Positions 17,703 through 27,496 of a stretch of 64,000 nucleotides of DNA are shown here, piece by piece; position 1 is the first letter of the stretch; the number at the start of each line of letters is the position of its first letter. A program made the position numbers and the translations under genes. Origin of the DNA: Deltaproteobacteria bacterium (GTDB lineage Bacteria > Bdellovibrionota_C > UBA2361 > J135); assembly GCA_020635175.1 (NCBI GenBank), contig JACKAH010000004.1, positions 56,779 to 120,778 on the forward strand, in the 5' to 3' direction. The notes below the pieces were generated by a model that was not told the origin of the DNA, did not search any database, and saw only the letters and a list, made by a program, of their open reading frames with translations.

Positions 17703-17824
17703 ATCGTGACAGGACAGAAAAAAACAGTAGTTAAAATCAGGCTGAAAGGCAAGTTATTACCTGAAGATTTTCAACAGAAGAATTTAGGCTAAAATCGAAT
17801 ATTTTTACAAATATTCTCAGGCAG

Positions 17825-18565
17825 TTACATATACATGCCGCCGTTTATCCCTATTACCTGCCCAGTTATATATGCTGAAGCGGGGCTAGATAAAAAGGCA
17901 ACCAGCTCTGCAACCTCTTTTGCTTCTCCAAAACGACCTAGCGGGATGGCTTTTTTATACTCAATTTGGGTCTCTTCTGGCAGGTTTCCAGTCATCTCAG
18001 TTTCGATAAATCCGGGAGTAATACAGTTTACATTAATATTACGAGAAGCAAGTTCTTTAGCTAAGGCCTTTGTCATACCAAACAAGCCTGCTTTTGATGA
18101 GATGTATGGGACCTGACCAGGATTGCCCATCTCTGCAGTAATAGAACTAATGTTAACAATTTTTCCACTGCGTGCTTTCATCATGACTTTTGCTGCTGCA
18201 CGTGCGCAATAAAATGCGCCACTTAAATTTGTCTGAACGGTCTGAGCCCAATCCTCATCCTTAATCCTTACAAACAGTCCATCTTTAGAGATACCAGCAT
18301 TGTTCACAAGGATATCAATACGACCAGTCTGTTTTTTAATTGTTTCAAAGGCTTCAGATACCGCGTCGCTATCTGCAACATTGAATCCGATAATATCTGC
18401 ATTGCCACCTAGTTGCTTACACTCAGCAGCTGTTTCTTCAGCGCCACTTGCACTTGAATTATAGTTCACAAACACATGCGCACCTAAAGAAGCAAGCTTT
18501 TTACAGATCTCTTTTCCAATTCCTCTAGATCCACCAGTTACTACTGCTACCTGTTCATTCAACAT
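17825..18565 (-). CDS. fabG: 3-oxoacyl-[acyl-carrier-protein] reductase
   Basis: 246-residue short-chain dehydrogenase. The cofactor motif is TGGSRGIGKE, then NNAGISKDG, the catalytic serine in NISSITAEMGN, and YISSK as the YxxxK pair. GFIETEM and the C-terminal GQVIGINGGMYM are typical of FabG. It reduces 3-oxoacyl-ACP with NADPH. It follows plsX by 12 bp; fabD, which often stands between the two, is absent here, as is fabF after acpP. Confidence 0.93.
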   Translation of the reverse strand: MLNEQVAVVTGGSRGIGKEICKKLASLGAHVFVNYNSSASGAEETAAECKQLGGNADIIGFNVADSDAVSEAFETIKKQTGRIDILVNNAGISKDGLFVRIKDEDWAQTVQTNLSGAFYCARAAAKVMMKARSGKIVNISSITAEMGNPGQVPYISSKAGLFGMTKALAKELASRNINVNCITPGFIETEMTGNLPEETQIEYKKAIPLGRFGEAKEVAELVAFLSSPASAYITGQVIGINGGMYM

Positions 18566-18577
18566 TTAATATCTCCC

Positions 18578-19729
18578 TTACTTACTTGAGCTTGCTTCCG
18601 CCTGCTTTTTTTTATCTTTCTTTTGTTTAGTAAATCTCTGGCCCATTCTGCCCCACATACCATCTTCGTAAGCACCTGGAACCTGTAACTCAACATCAGT
18701 TAATGCAGATGCTATGCGTGAGAGTAAGCCCTCTTGAGCAAATTTATGTGCAATTCGAATTCCGTTCATAATCGATCTACTATTTGAACCACCGTGGCAA
18801 ACTATCGCATTGCCATTAAGTCCAAGTAGAGGAGCACCACCATACGCAGAAGGATCAAGTCTTTCATGAAATACCTTTTTTAAGATAGGCTTTGCTATCC
18901 AAAACCCTAGCTTTCCACGTCCTGTTTTTTGAACATATCTCTGAATAGTATCAAAAACTAACTCGACAGCTCCTTCGATCGATTTCAAAACGATATTCCC
19001 TTCAAAACCGTCACAGACAACAACATCTGCCACATTTTGGGAGATATCATTACCTTCGACATACCCGATGAAGTTTATCGCCTTGATTTCAGACAGACTG
19101 ACATAAGCACTGCGTGTAATATCAGTACCTTTTGAAGCTTCGCTACCGTTAGATAAAAGCCCAACGCGAGGCCGTGTGCAGCCCAAGGCTGATTCAGCAT
19201 AGTGACTGCCCATTAAGGCAAATTGAACTAATTGATAAGCGTGACAATCGATATTGGCACCTGCATCAAGCAAAACAGTTGGTGTTCCATCACCAACTTT
19301 AGGTATTAATGAAGCGATAGCGGGTCGTGCAATTCCAGGTAACGTTCCAAGCACCAACAAACCTCCAGCCATAACAGCTCCGGTATTTCCAGCACTAACG
19401 ACACCGGAAGCTTTGCCTTGCTTAGCAAGTTCAAAGGCTCTTCGAATTGAGGAATCTGCTTTTCGCCTAATCGCAACAGATGGGCTTTCCTCCATCTGGA
19501 TTTCTTCAGACGCATGAAAGACTGTTAAAAGAGGATTGTTTTCAGCTTTAAAATTTTTGAGGGCCGCTCTTATCTTGCTTTCATCACCAACAAGAATAGA
19601 TGCAATTGACATCTCTTTAGCAGCGAGCACAGCTCCTTCAACGCAAACCTCAACACCGAAGTCTCCCCCCATAGCGTCTAACGCCACAGGAGCTGACAGG
19701 GTAACTGCAGGTAGCTGTGAGTTATTCAT
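18578..19729 (-). CDS. plsX: Phosphate acyltransferase PlsX
   Basis: 383 residues. PlsX makes acyl-phosphate from acyl-ACP for the PlsY step of phospholipid synthesis. Diagnostic sequence includes VALDAMGGDFG at the N-terminus, SAGNTGAVMAGG, and VCDGFEGNIVLKS. The last 30 residues are Lys- and Ser-rich and extend past the usual end. It lies between rpmF and fabG, the common arrangement. Confidence 0.95.
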   Translation of the reverse strand: MNNSQLPAVTLSAPVALDAMGGDFGVEVCVEGAVLAAKEMSIASILVGDESKIRAALKNFKAENNPLLTVFHASEEIQMEESPSVAIRRKADSSIRRAFELAKQGKASGVVSAGNTGAVMAGGLLVLGTLPGIARPAIASLIPKVGDGTPTVLLDAGANIDCHAYQLVQFALMGSHYAESALGCTRPRVGLLSNGSEASKGTDITRSAYVSLSEIKAINFIGYVEGNDISQNVADVVVCDGFEGNIVLKSIEGAVELVFDTIQRYVQKTGRGKLGFWIAKPILKKVFHERLDPSAYGGAPLLGLNGNAIVCHGGSNSRSIMNGIRIAHKFAQEGLLSRIASALTDVELQVPGAYEDGMWGRMGQRFTKQKKDKKKQAEASSSK

Positions 19730-19763
19730 TAAATTAATGTGCTAAGAAACAGATGTCTTCAGA

Positions 19764-19946
19764 CTAACTGTCTGATACTTCGAGTGCTTGCTTGCCTTTG
19801 TAGTAACCACAAGCAGAACAAACTCTATGACGTTGCACAGGCTCACCACAGTTTGAACATATGATGCCATACTGAGGAGTAAGAGCGTGATGAGAGCGTC
19901 TCTGCCGTTTCTTCATCTTGGAAGTTTTCTTCTTTGGAACTGCCAT
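19764..19946 (-). CDS. rpmF: 50S ribosomal protein L32
   Basis: 60 residues starting MAVPKKKTSKMKKRQRRSHH, with the zinc-ribbon cysteines present as CSNCGE and CSACGYY. This is a zinc-binding form of L32. The DUF177 (YceD) gene that frequently precedes rpmF is missing; the ACIII operon lies upstream instead. Confidence 0.97.
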   Translation of the reverse strand: MAVPKKKTSKMKKRQRRSHHALTPQYGIICSNCGEPVQRHRVCSACGYYKGKQALEVSDS

Positions 19947-20053
19947 TATTTGCTCCGAGTTTCAAATCTAAGCGATAGATTTCACTAAATAAATCGAAGG
20001 TGGAATGTAGCTGAAATGTTTATCAAAGGCAAGCCAGCAACCCTAATATTATA

Positions 20054-21334
20054 TTAGTGTGCTAGCGCCTCTTTTACAGCGGGATCTCCCAATGCAACTA
20101 TTGGATATTTCTCCAAAAATGACTTAATACTAAGTCCGTAAATGCCACCGATTCCGATAAAAAAGCCAATTTCAAGCAAATTAAACGGAATATGATCTGG
20201 ACTAAGTTGAGGCATAATTAACACGTAGCGCTCAAGCCAAAGCCCAATCAAGATAATTTTAGCGACAATTCCCAATGTTAATGGTGTTCTTTTAACATCC
20301 CGGCTAAGCAATGTGATAAATGGGATGATGAAACACATTGAAAATGCGGCCCATGAAACTAAACGCCATGGATTTTCTCTAGTACGTAGAATCATCCACT
20401 GAGTTTCTTCAGGCATGTTAGCGTACCAAATAGGTAAGAATTGCGAGAAGAACAGATAGGCCCAAAGAATAGAGAAACCAAAAGTTAGCTTTGCAATATC
20501 GTGCAACTTATCTCTACCTGCCATCTCAGCATAATCATCACTTGAATTACGCATACAAATAACCCAGAGAGCCAACATCGCCCACGCTGCATAAATATTT
20601 CCAATAAAAACGAATCCACCAAACATGTTGGAAAAGAAGATCGGATCCATTCCCATGATCATATCAAAGGAGAACAGTGAATATATAACTGCATACAAAG
20701 CAACTAAGATCGGGGCCCAGACGATTAACTTGCCTTCAATCTCGCAAGATTCTTCAGCAGCACCTTTCCATTTCTTAATGAACCCAGCGTAATGAAAACT
20801 AGCCCAACGAGAATTCTCACCTGCCTCTTCCTTAGCAATCCCGATATCACGTCTTAAAGCTAGACCAACGAAATTTCTAAAAAGCAAAAATAGAAAAGCT
20901 AGGAAAAGTATGTTTCTGGCGTAAGTAAAGGTCGGTTGCATCCACCACTCACGTCCTGGCATTGGCGAATGGCCCCAAAAAAAGAGCTGCTCTTTCCCAG
21001 CATAAGAGGTCAATAAAAGCATTAAGGCAAAAGGAAGAAAACTAATCCCTGCTTCTGCAATTCTTCTAACTGGAGGAGCCCACTTTGCATGCACTACCTG
21101 CATAATAACTGCGATCATCACAGAACCTGCAGCAATTCCCATCCAATAAACGATATTAGTATAAATTGCTCCCCACATATGCTTCGCATCACTAAAGATC
21201 AAAGCGTAAGCTGCGGTAAGCACTCCGATAAGCAGATACAAGTTAAGCAACTTGCTGAAACCTGCGCTAAACTTTACAGGCTCAGACTTAGCAACTGCTT
21301 TTACATCTATTGGTGCTGATTCTGAATGCGACAT
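20054..21334 (-). CDS. actF: Alternative complex III subunit ActF, NrfD-like membrane subunit
   Basis: 426 residues with about ten membrane spans, related to ActC and NrfD/PsrC quinol-binding subunits. ActF is one of two such subunits in ACIII, the quinol:cytochrome c (or direct-to-oxidase) oxidoreductase that replaces bc1. It is the last gene of the actABCDEF series, 15 bp after actE. A perfect 7-bp palindrome (CTAATAT-T-ATATTAG, 20043-20057) overlaps its stop. No cytochrome oxidase gene follows, unlike many ACIII loci. Confidence 0.9.
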   Translation of the reverse strand: MSHSESAPIDVKAVAKSEPVKFSAGFSKLLNLYLLIGVLTAAYALIFSDAKHMWGAIYTNIVYWMGIAAGSVMIAVIMQVVHAKWAPPVRRIAEAGISFLPFALMLLLTSYAGKEQLFFWGHSPMPGREWWMQPTFTYARNILFLAFLFLLFRNFVGLALRRDIGIAKEEAGENSRWASFHYAGFIKKWKGAAEESCEIEGKLIVWAPILVALYAVIYSLFSFDMIMGMDPIFFSNMFGGFVFIGNIYAAWAMLALWVICMRNSSDDYAEMAGRDKLHDIAKLTFGFSILWAYLFFSQFLPIWYANMPEETQWMILRTRENPWRLVSWAAFSMCFIIPFITLLSRDVKRTPLTLGIVAKIILIGLWLERYVLIMPQLSPDHIPFNLLEIGFFIGIGGIYGLSIKSFLEKYPIVALGDPAVKEALAH

Positions 21335-21349
21335 ATCTATTTCCTGCTC

Positions 21350-21862
21350 TTATGAATTCTTCTTTCTAGCTTGTTGCAGCTCACGAATATAAGAAACAAT
21401 ATCCCATGTTTCTTGTGGTGAAATCTTCCACCCAACTCGTGGCATCACCGCTAATCCACCGAAATGGATTGTTCCATAAAAAAGACCATCTGGTTTAGTG
21501 GCGTAATATTCATTAGCAATATCAGGCCCAGCCATTATTGCACGCTTGGCTACTTCACCAGGTGTGTTAACTGCCTTCTCATCATAAGAACCGTGACAAG
21601 GCATACAGTTAACTCTAAAAAGCCTTTCTCCTCTCAAAGGAGCTTCTTTATCATGCGAATCATTTGGGTTCTTAAGGTTTAGAGCCTCATCTTTTGACTC
21701 AACCCTGTCTGCTAAAGAACCAATTGCTACACTATCTTCAGGAAGACTACGGCTAATTTGACCACTGCTTAGAGAGGGCATATTCACCATGTCTGAGTTA
21801 AAAGGTAGCGCAAGTGCATCAGTTGCAATCAACAGAGACAACGCTAGTAATGCTCTCTTCAT
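21350..21862 (-). CDS. actE: Alternative complex III subunit ActE, monoheme cytochrome c
   Basis: 170 residues from the ATG at 21862, preceded by GGGAGG at good distance; the actD stop lies one base before it. A signal peptide (MKRALLALSLLIATDALA) precedes a single CMPCHG heme site at about residue 85, with a distal methionine candidate in VMPRVGW. No lipobox cysteine follows the signal, although ActE is a lipoprotein in some organisms. It probably receives electrons from ActA and passes them on in the periplasm. Confidence 0.9.
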   Translation of the reverse strand: MKRALLALSLLIATDALALPFNSDMVNMPSLSSGQISRSLPEDSVAIGSLADRVESKDEALNLKNPNDSHDKEAPLRGERLFRVNCMPCHGSYDEKAVNTPGEVAKRAIMAGPDIANEYYATKPDGLFYGTIHFGGLAVMPRVGWKISPQETWDIVSYIRELQQARKKNS

Positions 21863-21863
21863 T

Positions 21864-22394
21864 CTATAAAGCCTCCCGCACGTCAACTTCATCAGCACCG
21901 CTCTCCTTTAGGAATTGCTGAATCTCATCTAATTGCTCATGTGTCGAACCGACAACCAAGCCGAACTTATCTTCACTAAAGCGAGGATCGTATCCAACTT
22001 TTCTAAGCAGATCAGGCAAACGACAAAAGTGTAAAATCCCTAGCATAGTAGCTAAAGCGGCAAACAGAATTGTACATTCATACCCAACAGGAAAGAATGC
22101 TGGAATTGAAACAATAGGTTTCGAGCTTACTCGCATCGGCCAGTCAAGCGAGCAAAGAATTGCTAGACCGAATCCAAAAGTACAACCTAGGATTCCACCC
22201 GTTAACGTAAATCTACGAACATTACTTTTCTCAGGAAAAGTAACCTCTTCAATTTCATGGCGAGCAACAGGAGAGAAAACTCTATAATCAAGCTCGGCTT
22301 CTTTTATCTTTTCAACGGCGTTTAGCACATCATCAAGATATGTATAAACACCGACGACAACATTGCTTCCTGACATTTTTTCAGCACCTATCAT
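21864..22394 (-). CDS. actD: Alternative complex III subunit ActD (DUF3341)
   Basis: 176 residues with two membrane hairpin segments (around residues 70-90 and 105-125) between soluble ends. The short N-terminal region VVGVYTYLDDVLNAVEKIKEA and the middle sequence FPVGYECTILFAALATMLG are typical of ActD. It has no cofactor motif; in known ACIII structures it holds the membrane part together. Tightly placed between actC and actE. Confidence 0.9.
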   Translation of the reverse strand: MIGAEKMSGSNVVVGVYTYLDDVLNAVEKIKEAELDYRVFSPVARHEIEEVTFPEKSNVRRFTLTGGILGCTFGFGLAILCSLDWPMRVSSKPIVSIPAFFPVGYECTILFAALATMLGILHFCRLPDLLRKVGYDPRFSEDKFGLVVGSTHEQLDEIQQFLKESGADEVDVREAL

Positions 22395-22396
22395 AA

Positions 22397-23746
22397 CTAA
22401 TGAGCCGCTTCTTTATTTCGCATTGGAGGTGGCAATAGCTCTTTGATTTCACAAATTGCTACTGATGGAAAAAACTTAATAAACAACAACATGTACATTC
22501 CAAACCATCCAAATGCACCAACAGTGATGCCTGCTTCTACCCATGAGAAGTTGTAACTACCCCACATAGCTGGGATGAATTCTCTGGATAAAGAGGTAAA
22601 GATGATATTGAACCGCTCAAGCCACATTCCAATATTAATAATGATCGACATAATAAAGAGGTAAGTGATGTTTGAACGTAACCTCTTAAACCACAGCGTT
22701 TGAGGAGCTAGACAGTTACAGAAAAACATTCCCCAAAATGCAGCCTTAAATTCACCAAAAGGCCTAAACCAAAACTGGTATTTCTCAAATTGGTTATTAC
22801 TAAACCAAGCTATATAGAACTCTGTAGAGTATGCGTAAGTCACTATCCCACTCGTAAGCAAGATAAGCTTAACCATCCCTTCAAAGTGAAATGGCGTAAC
22901 TAACTCTTCAAGTCCAAAAACCTTACGTAGTGGAATAATCAGGGTCAGAACCATCGCTACCCCTGAAAAGATCGCACCAGCAACGAAGTAAGGTGGGAAA
23001 ATAGTAGCGTGCCACCCAGGGACGTTACCCATCGCAAAGTCCCAAGATACAACACTGTGAACAGAGACAACGAGTGGTGTAGCTAGGCCTGCAAAGAAAA
23101 GGTATGCAGACATGTAGTGCTTCCACTGCTTATGGTTACCCGTCCATCCAAGCGATGTAATGCTGTAAAGAGTTTTTCTGAAAAAGCTTTTAGCCTTATC
23201 ACGGGCAACCGCGATATCTGGAATAAGCCCAACAATAAAAAACGTGGTTGAAACAGTTAAGTAAGTTGATACCGCAAATACGTCCCAAAGAAGTGGCGAA
23301 CGAAAGTTTGGCCACAATGCTCTTTCGTTTGGATATGGCAACAACCAGTAAGCAAACCAAGGACGGCCCACGTGAATCAACGGAAATAGACCAGCGGTCA
23401 ATACTGCAAAGACAGTCATTGCTTCAGCAAGTCTATATATCGGCATTCTAAAACGAGCACGGAAGAGATAAAGCACCGCAGAGATCAATGTGCCTGAGTG
23501 TGCAATACCAACCCAGAATACGAAGTTAGTAATATAAACACCCCAGGAGATTGGTTGGTTAATTCCCGCAACATGCATTCCCATTAGAAGCTGTTTTACA
23601 AATGAACCAAATCCCCAAAGAAACGCACAAAAGCACATCGCAAAGAGACAATACCAGCCACCCTTTGGCGGCTTGAGCATATTGAGCACCAGCTCATTTA
23701 CTCTAGCGTATGTAACTTGTTTTGGTTCTGTAGCATCAGTCGCCAT
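22397..23746 (-). CDS. actC: Alternative complex III subunit ActC, NrfD-like quinol-binding subunit
   Basis: 449 residues, about ten membrane spans, NrfD/PsrC family. Conserved sequence includes SWGVYITNFVFWVGIAHSGT and the later MWLERFNIIFTSLS. ActC is thought to form the quinol site and possibly a proton path. Its start lies two bases after actB and its end two bases before actD, so the genes are one operon. Confidence 0.93.
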   Translation of the reverse strand: MATDATEPKQVTYARVNELVLNMLKPPKGGWYCLFAMCFCAFLWGFGSFVKQLLMGMHVAGINQPISWGVYITNFVFWVGIAHSGTLISAVLYLFRARFRMPIYRLAEAMTVFAVLTAGLFPLIHVGRPWFAYWLLPYPNERALWPNFRSPLLWDVFAVSTYLTVSTTFFIVGLIPDIAVARDKAKSFFRKTLYSITSLGWTGNHKQWKHYMSAYLFFAGLATPLVVSVHSVVSWDFAMGNVPGWHATIFPPYFVAGAIFSGVAMVLTLIIPLRKVFGLEELVTPFHFEGMVKLILLTSGIVTYAYSTEFYIAWFSNNQFEKYQFWFRPFGEFKAAFWGMFFCNCLAPQTLWFKRLRSNITYLFIMSIIINIGMWLERFNIIFTSLSREFIPAMWGSYNFSWVEAGITVGAFGWFGMYMLLFIKFFPSVAICEIKELLPPPMRNKEAAH

Positions 23747-23748
23747 GC

Positions 23749-26721
23749 TTACACTTCCTCATACTTAATATTTTCTAAATAGCTTACAGCAGGCTGAGTG
23801 TTGAGATGATGATCTAGCACTTTATAAGCTCGCTTATCGCGACCTCTCTTGCTTACCTCACTGTGAGGATCGTTTAGATCACCAAAGGTAAGCGCTTGTG
23901 TTGGACAGCTTTGTACACAAGCAGGCTTAATCTCACCATCACGAACCTTTCTACCGAGATCTTTTGCGTTATCTTTACCTTCGTTAATACGTTGTAAGCA
24001 GAAGGTACATTTCTCCATCACACCAGCACTTCTTGGAGTGACATCTGGATTGAGCTGCCAATTCAAAGGCTCAGGGAAATCAACCTGTATCCAGTTGTAG
24101 TGACGAACTTTATAAGAGCAGTTATTTGAACAATATCGAGTTCCAACACAACGGTTATAAACCATCACGTTCAAACCCTCTTCGTTATGGTAAGTTGCAT
24201 AAACTGGACATACCGGTTCACATGGAGCATGACCACACTGCTGACACATCATCGGCATGAAGTTAACGCTCAACTCTTCGCTCGGAGCTTCTCCATAATA
24301 TCGCTCGATTCTAAGCCAAGACATCTCTCTTCCTTGGCTCACTACCTTCTTACCAACGCACGGAATATTGTTCTCGGCATAACAAGCAACTACACAAGCA
24401 GAACAACCTGTACATGCAGCTAAATCAACTGCCATCCCCCATTTATATAATGGGTGTTCACGTTGTACGTACATCTGCTTAGGTTCATGGTGCCCTCCAT
24501 GGCCATTGCTCTCTCCATGAGATTCATCTGCGTGAGCATCATGCCCTTCAGCATGTCCATTTGTTGCATGCACTGCAGTTGCAACAGCTGCTGTCCTAGC
24601 AAGGTGTCTATTCATCTGATAATCGCTACCCTGAAGGTTAACGATGTCACCTTTGCCACGACCACGCGTAACATTAACTTTTGTTGAAAGAAGAGAAACT
24701 GCGCCAACATCTTTTGAAGCAAGAGCTGGTAAAAGTTGCATCACATTACCGCCAATTCCTTTGGCAAAGCGACCATAACCCGTATGGCCATGACCAATTG
24801 GCACTGCAATAATGTCTTTATGGATATAACGGTTAATTAAAACGTTAACTGTTATCTCACCATAGTGATTTCGAATTGTGACCTTATCGCCCTGAGCAAG
24901 CCCATGAGCTTTAGCTGAATCTGGGTGAATCTCAGCCCAGCTATCCCATGCAACCTGAGAAACTGGATCTGGAATCTCGGAAAGCCATGGTCTGTTCGCA
25001 GCCCTTCCATCAAAACTTCTAACAGATGGGAACGGATATAGAACTAATGTATGGCCATCCTTCTCTTCAAAATGAGCAGAAGAGAAATCAAGAGCAAACG
25101 CTTTACTGCTAACCTGCGCAGTTGAATTTGCACTAACACGACGAATAAACCCGCCACGCTCTACAGACTCAAGCCAGAAATTTTTGAAGCTCTTGCCTGT
25201 TGCCGCATTAGCATGAACTTTTTGCCAAGCATCTTTTAGATACGAAAGGAAATCTTCTCCCATCTTCTTACCAGCCTTATCAGCTGAAGCTAATAAGATA
25301 TCACCGAAGGCTTGCGTATCGAAGACAGGTTTCATAGTCGGCTGAATTAGGTTATGCACTCCCGGTAATGGCTCTGCATCACCCCAACTTTCAAGTGCTG
25401 TATGAGTTGGCAAAATAAGATGAGCAGCACCTGTAGTTTCATCCATATGACTAGCAAAGCTAACAATTAATGGAACTTTCTTCAGTGCATAAATGAAATC
25501 AAAACTTGGTGGCAAGTTAAAGCTTGGATTTGAGCCATCAATAAAAAGAACCTCTAACTTACCCTTTTGCATAGTTGAGATAAGCTTAGAGACTTCGTCT
25601 AAAGAGTTGCTTGAAGGCTTTCTGGAGCTAGCGATATTAACAGTGCGCCCAACATTACCAAGCACAAGGTTCATCAAGTTTGCTGCAACCATTAAAGGCA
25701 ATGGATTTGAAGTCGCGGTAGAAGCGCCACCTGCTAAAACGATTGAACGCTTAGCGTTAATCAAATGTTCAGCAGCAATTAAGATCTTTTCAGACGATAC
25801 TCCGCTCGCTAACGCAGCAGATTCGACAGTAACATGCTCAGTTAGTTTTTTGATCTGTTCAATAGTACCTGCATCTGCTCCGCCACGTTGTCCCCTTTCA
25901 ACTAGGACCTTGAGCACTGCTAATGCAACCTGAACCTCAGTTCCAGGATTTGACTGTAGCCAAGTGTCAGCGTTACCAGCCGTTAATGAAAGACGAGGTT
26001 CTACATGTATAACTCGACAAGGCTTATTACTTCGACGCGTATCAGCCCAACCACGAGCATATTCACAAGGAGAAACCCAAGTTTCTAAGAAATCAGTTCC
26101 AAAATTAAGAACCGCTTCGGCCTTATCAAAATGATATGTAGGAATGCCATAGCTTCCAAAAACTAGCTCAGCAGCTTTTGCTTCAGCCTCATTACTTACA
26201 CCAGAATAATCAATCTGAGTTAGATCAAAAGCCTTACACCAATCACTAAGTAGAGCAGAGAGCGCTCCTGTTTGTGAACTACCTAAGTAAGCTTTCTGCC
26301 CTTTTGCCTTAAGACCTTTTGCGATTGCAGCGTAAGCTTTTTTCCAACTGACTGGCTTATAACTTCCATCATCAGCTCTCTCTAAAGGCTGTCTAATTCT
26401 ATCTGGGTCATAGGTGTTCTGAAGCGCTGAGTGTCCAATTGCACAAACACCACCTTTATTAATCGGGTGATCAGGGTTTCCTTCAATTTTAATTGCTCTT
26501 CCGTCACGAGTTTTAACTTGTATCCCGCAAGCAGCATCACATTCTGTACAGGTCGTATTAAACCAAACAGACTTTCCAGGTATGGTATCCTCAGAGCCTT
26601 TAACCAGTGGAAGAACTTTTTGCGCAGAGCTATTACCACAACCAACAGCACCTACAACCGAAGTCTGCCCCACTATTTTGAGGAAGGTTCTTCTAGAGAG
26701 AGTATGTTTTTTTTCTTCCAT
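23749..26721 (-). CDS. actB: Alternative complex III subunit ActB, fused molybdopterin-oxidoreductase-like and Fe-S subunit
   Basis: 990 residues from the ATG at 26721, which follows AAGAAGAAAG; the frame is open to 26775 only through a TTG. A Tat signal (SRRTFLKIVG) starts the protein. The first two-thirds resemble a molybdopterin oxidoreductase chain with an N-terminal cysteine set (CTECDAACG and GGVCAIGH). A His/Glu-rich linker follows at about residue 710-740. The last 240 residues are a ferredoxin-like part with CTGCSACVVAC, CQQCGHAPCEPVC, CVGTRYCSNNC and CTFC...CVQSC, enough for four clusters. In studied ACIII the first part holds no Mo cofactor. Exported folded, it lies at the periplasmic face. 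Confidence 0.94.
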   Translation of the reverse strand: MEEKKHTLSRRTFLKIVGQTSVVGAVGCGNSSAQKVLPLVKGSEDTIPGKSVWFNTTCTECDAACGIQVKTRDGRAIKIEGNPDHPINKGGVCAIGHSALQNTYDPDRIRQPLERADDGSYKPVSWKKAYAAIAKGLKAKGQKAYLGSSQTGALSALLSDWCKAFDLTQIDYSGVSNEAEAKAAELVFGSYGIPTYHFDKAEAVLNFGTDFLETWVSPCEYARGWADTRRSNKPCRVIHVEPRLSLTAGNADTWLQSNPGTEVQVALAVLKVLVERGQRGGADAGTIEQIKKLTEHVTVESAALASGVSSEKILIAAEHLINAKRSIVLAGGASTATSNPLPLMVAANLMNLVLGNVGRTVNIASSRKPSSNSLDEVSKLISTMQKGKLEVLFIDGSNPSFNLPPSFDFIYALKKVPLIVSFASHMDETTGAAHLILPTHTALESWGDAEPLPGVHNLIQPTMKPVFDTQAFGDILLASADKAGKKMGEDFLSYLKDAWQKVHANAATGKSFKNFWLESVERGGFIRRVSANSTAQVSSKAFALDFSSAHFEEKDGHTLVLYPFPSVRSFDGRAANRPWLSEIPDPVSQVAWDSWAEIHPDSAKAHGLAQGDKVTIRNHYGEITVNVLINRYIHKDIIAVPIGHGHTGYGRFAKGIGGNVMQLLPALASKDVGAVSLLSTKVNVTRGRGKGDIVNLQGSDYQMNRHLARTAAVATAVHATNGHAEGHDAHADESHGESNGHGGHHEPKQMYVQREHPLYKWGMAVDLAACTGCSACVVACYAENNIPCVGKKVVSQGREMSWLRIERYYGEAPSEELSVNFMPMMCQQCGHAPCEPVCPVYATYHNEEGLNVMVYNRCVGTRYCSNNCSYKVRHYNWIQVDFPEPLNWQLNPDVTPRSAGVMEKCTFCLQRINEGKDNAKDLGRKVRDGEIKPACVQSCPTQALTFGDLNDPHSEVSKRGRDKRAYKVLDHHLNTQPAVSYLENIKYEEV

Positions 26722-26802
26722 TATCGTAACTTTCTTCTTTTCAAACTTCACACAAAAACTTTTCCAAACTCCCAACCGGGAGATTCCTCGCTTTCGCCTA
26801 GG

Positions 26803-27462
26803 CTATTTATGGCAGACAGCACAATCGATGCTGGTACCTTTCTCTCGGTGGCAGCCTACGCACCAGCCCATCTTCATTGAGCTTGCGCGTTCAACTACTT
26901 CCATACTGTCCATCTGTCCATGGCACTCCTGACAAGCAACGCCCGCTTTGACGTGTCGCTTGTGTGTAAAGCGAACGTAGTCTGGCATTACATGTACCTT
27001 TTGCCATGGAATCGGCTCACCTTTTTCGTGAAATTCTTTTAACTTTTTAATCTCTTCAGATTTCTGAGTAGCCTCTGTATTTACCAGCTGAGAGTGACAA
27101 CCCATACAAACTTCAACTTCAGGAATTGCAGCAAACTCACTTTTAGCAACTGTGTGGTGACAGAACTGACATTCCATCTTGAGATCTCCAGCATGCAGCT
27201 TATGACTGAATTTTATTGGCTGCTCAGGCTTGTAGCCACGCGCTCTCTCAGGAAAGTTAAAATATCTGTAGTGATCAATGATGTGGAAATCCCAAGGAGC
27301 GGCTTGTCCATTGTTCCAAACGCCGGCCCTTAGATCCAACTTAGGCTTTTCGACAGTTGCACCCTTACCTTCCTCAGCCATAAGGCTAGAGCATGTAACT
27401 AATAAGAATGAAAAAACGAAAAGAAGTAGGTTCAGAGATAATGTGTATCTATTATTTTTCAT
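26803..27462 (-). CDS. actA: Alternative complex III subunit ActA, pentaheme cytochrome c
   Basis: 219 residues with an N-terminal hydrophobic segment that serves as signal or anchor. Five CxxCH heme sites are visible: CQFCHH, CMGCHS, CQECHG, CVGCHR and CAVCHK, matching the five hemes of ActA. Additional histidines (FSHKLHAG, FTHKRHVK) are placed to be distal ligands. ActA passes electrons from ActB to ActE or an oxidase. First gene of the operon. Confidence 0.94.
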   Translation of the reverse strand: MKNNRYTLSLNLLLFVFSFLLVTCSSLMAEEGKGATVEKPKLDLRAGVWNNGQAAPWDFHIIDHYRYFNFPERARGYKPEQPIKFSHKLHAGDLKMECQFCHHTVAKSEFAAIPEVEVCMGCHSQLVNTEATQKSEEIKKLKEFHEKGEPIPWQKVHVMPDYVRFTHKRHVKAGVACQECHGQMDSMEVVERASSMKMGWCVGCHREKGTSIDCAVCHK

Positions 27463-27496
27463 GCCTATGACTTATTTCCTGGTGTCTCAGCCCGGC

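Noticed and set aside
25493..25933. 146-codon open frame on the plus strand
   Set aside because: It lies wholly opposite actB, whose Fe-S and oxidoreductase motifs are unambiguous; no start signal of its own.
26722..26775. Longer N-terminus for ActB
   Set aside because: It starts with TTG and would put 18 residues before the Tat signal; the ATG at 26721 has a purine-rich site at proper distance.
26431..26932. Overlapping plus-strand frames of 149 and 116 codons
   Set aside because: Mirror frames of actB and actA; they have no recognisable protein features.
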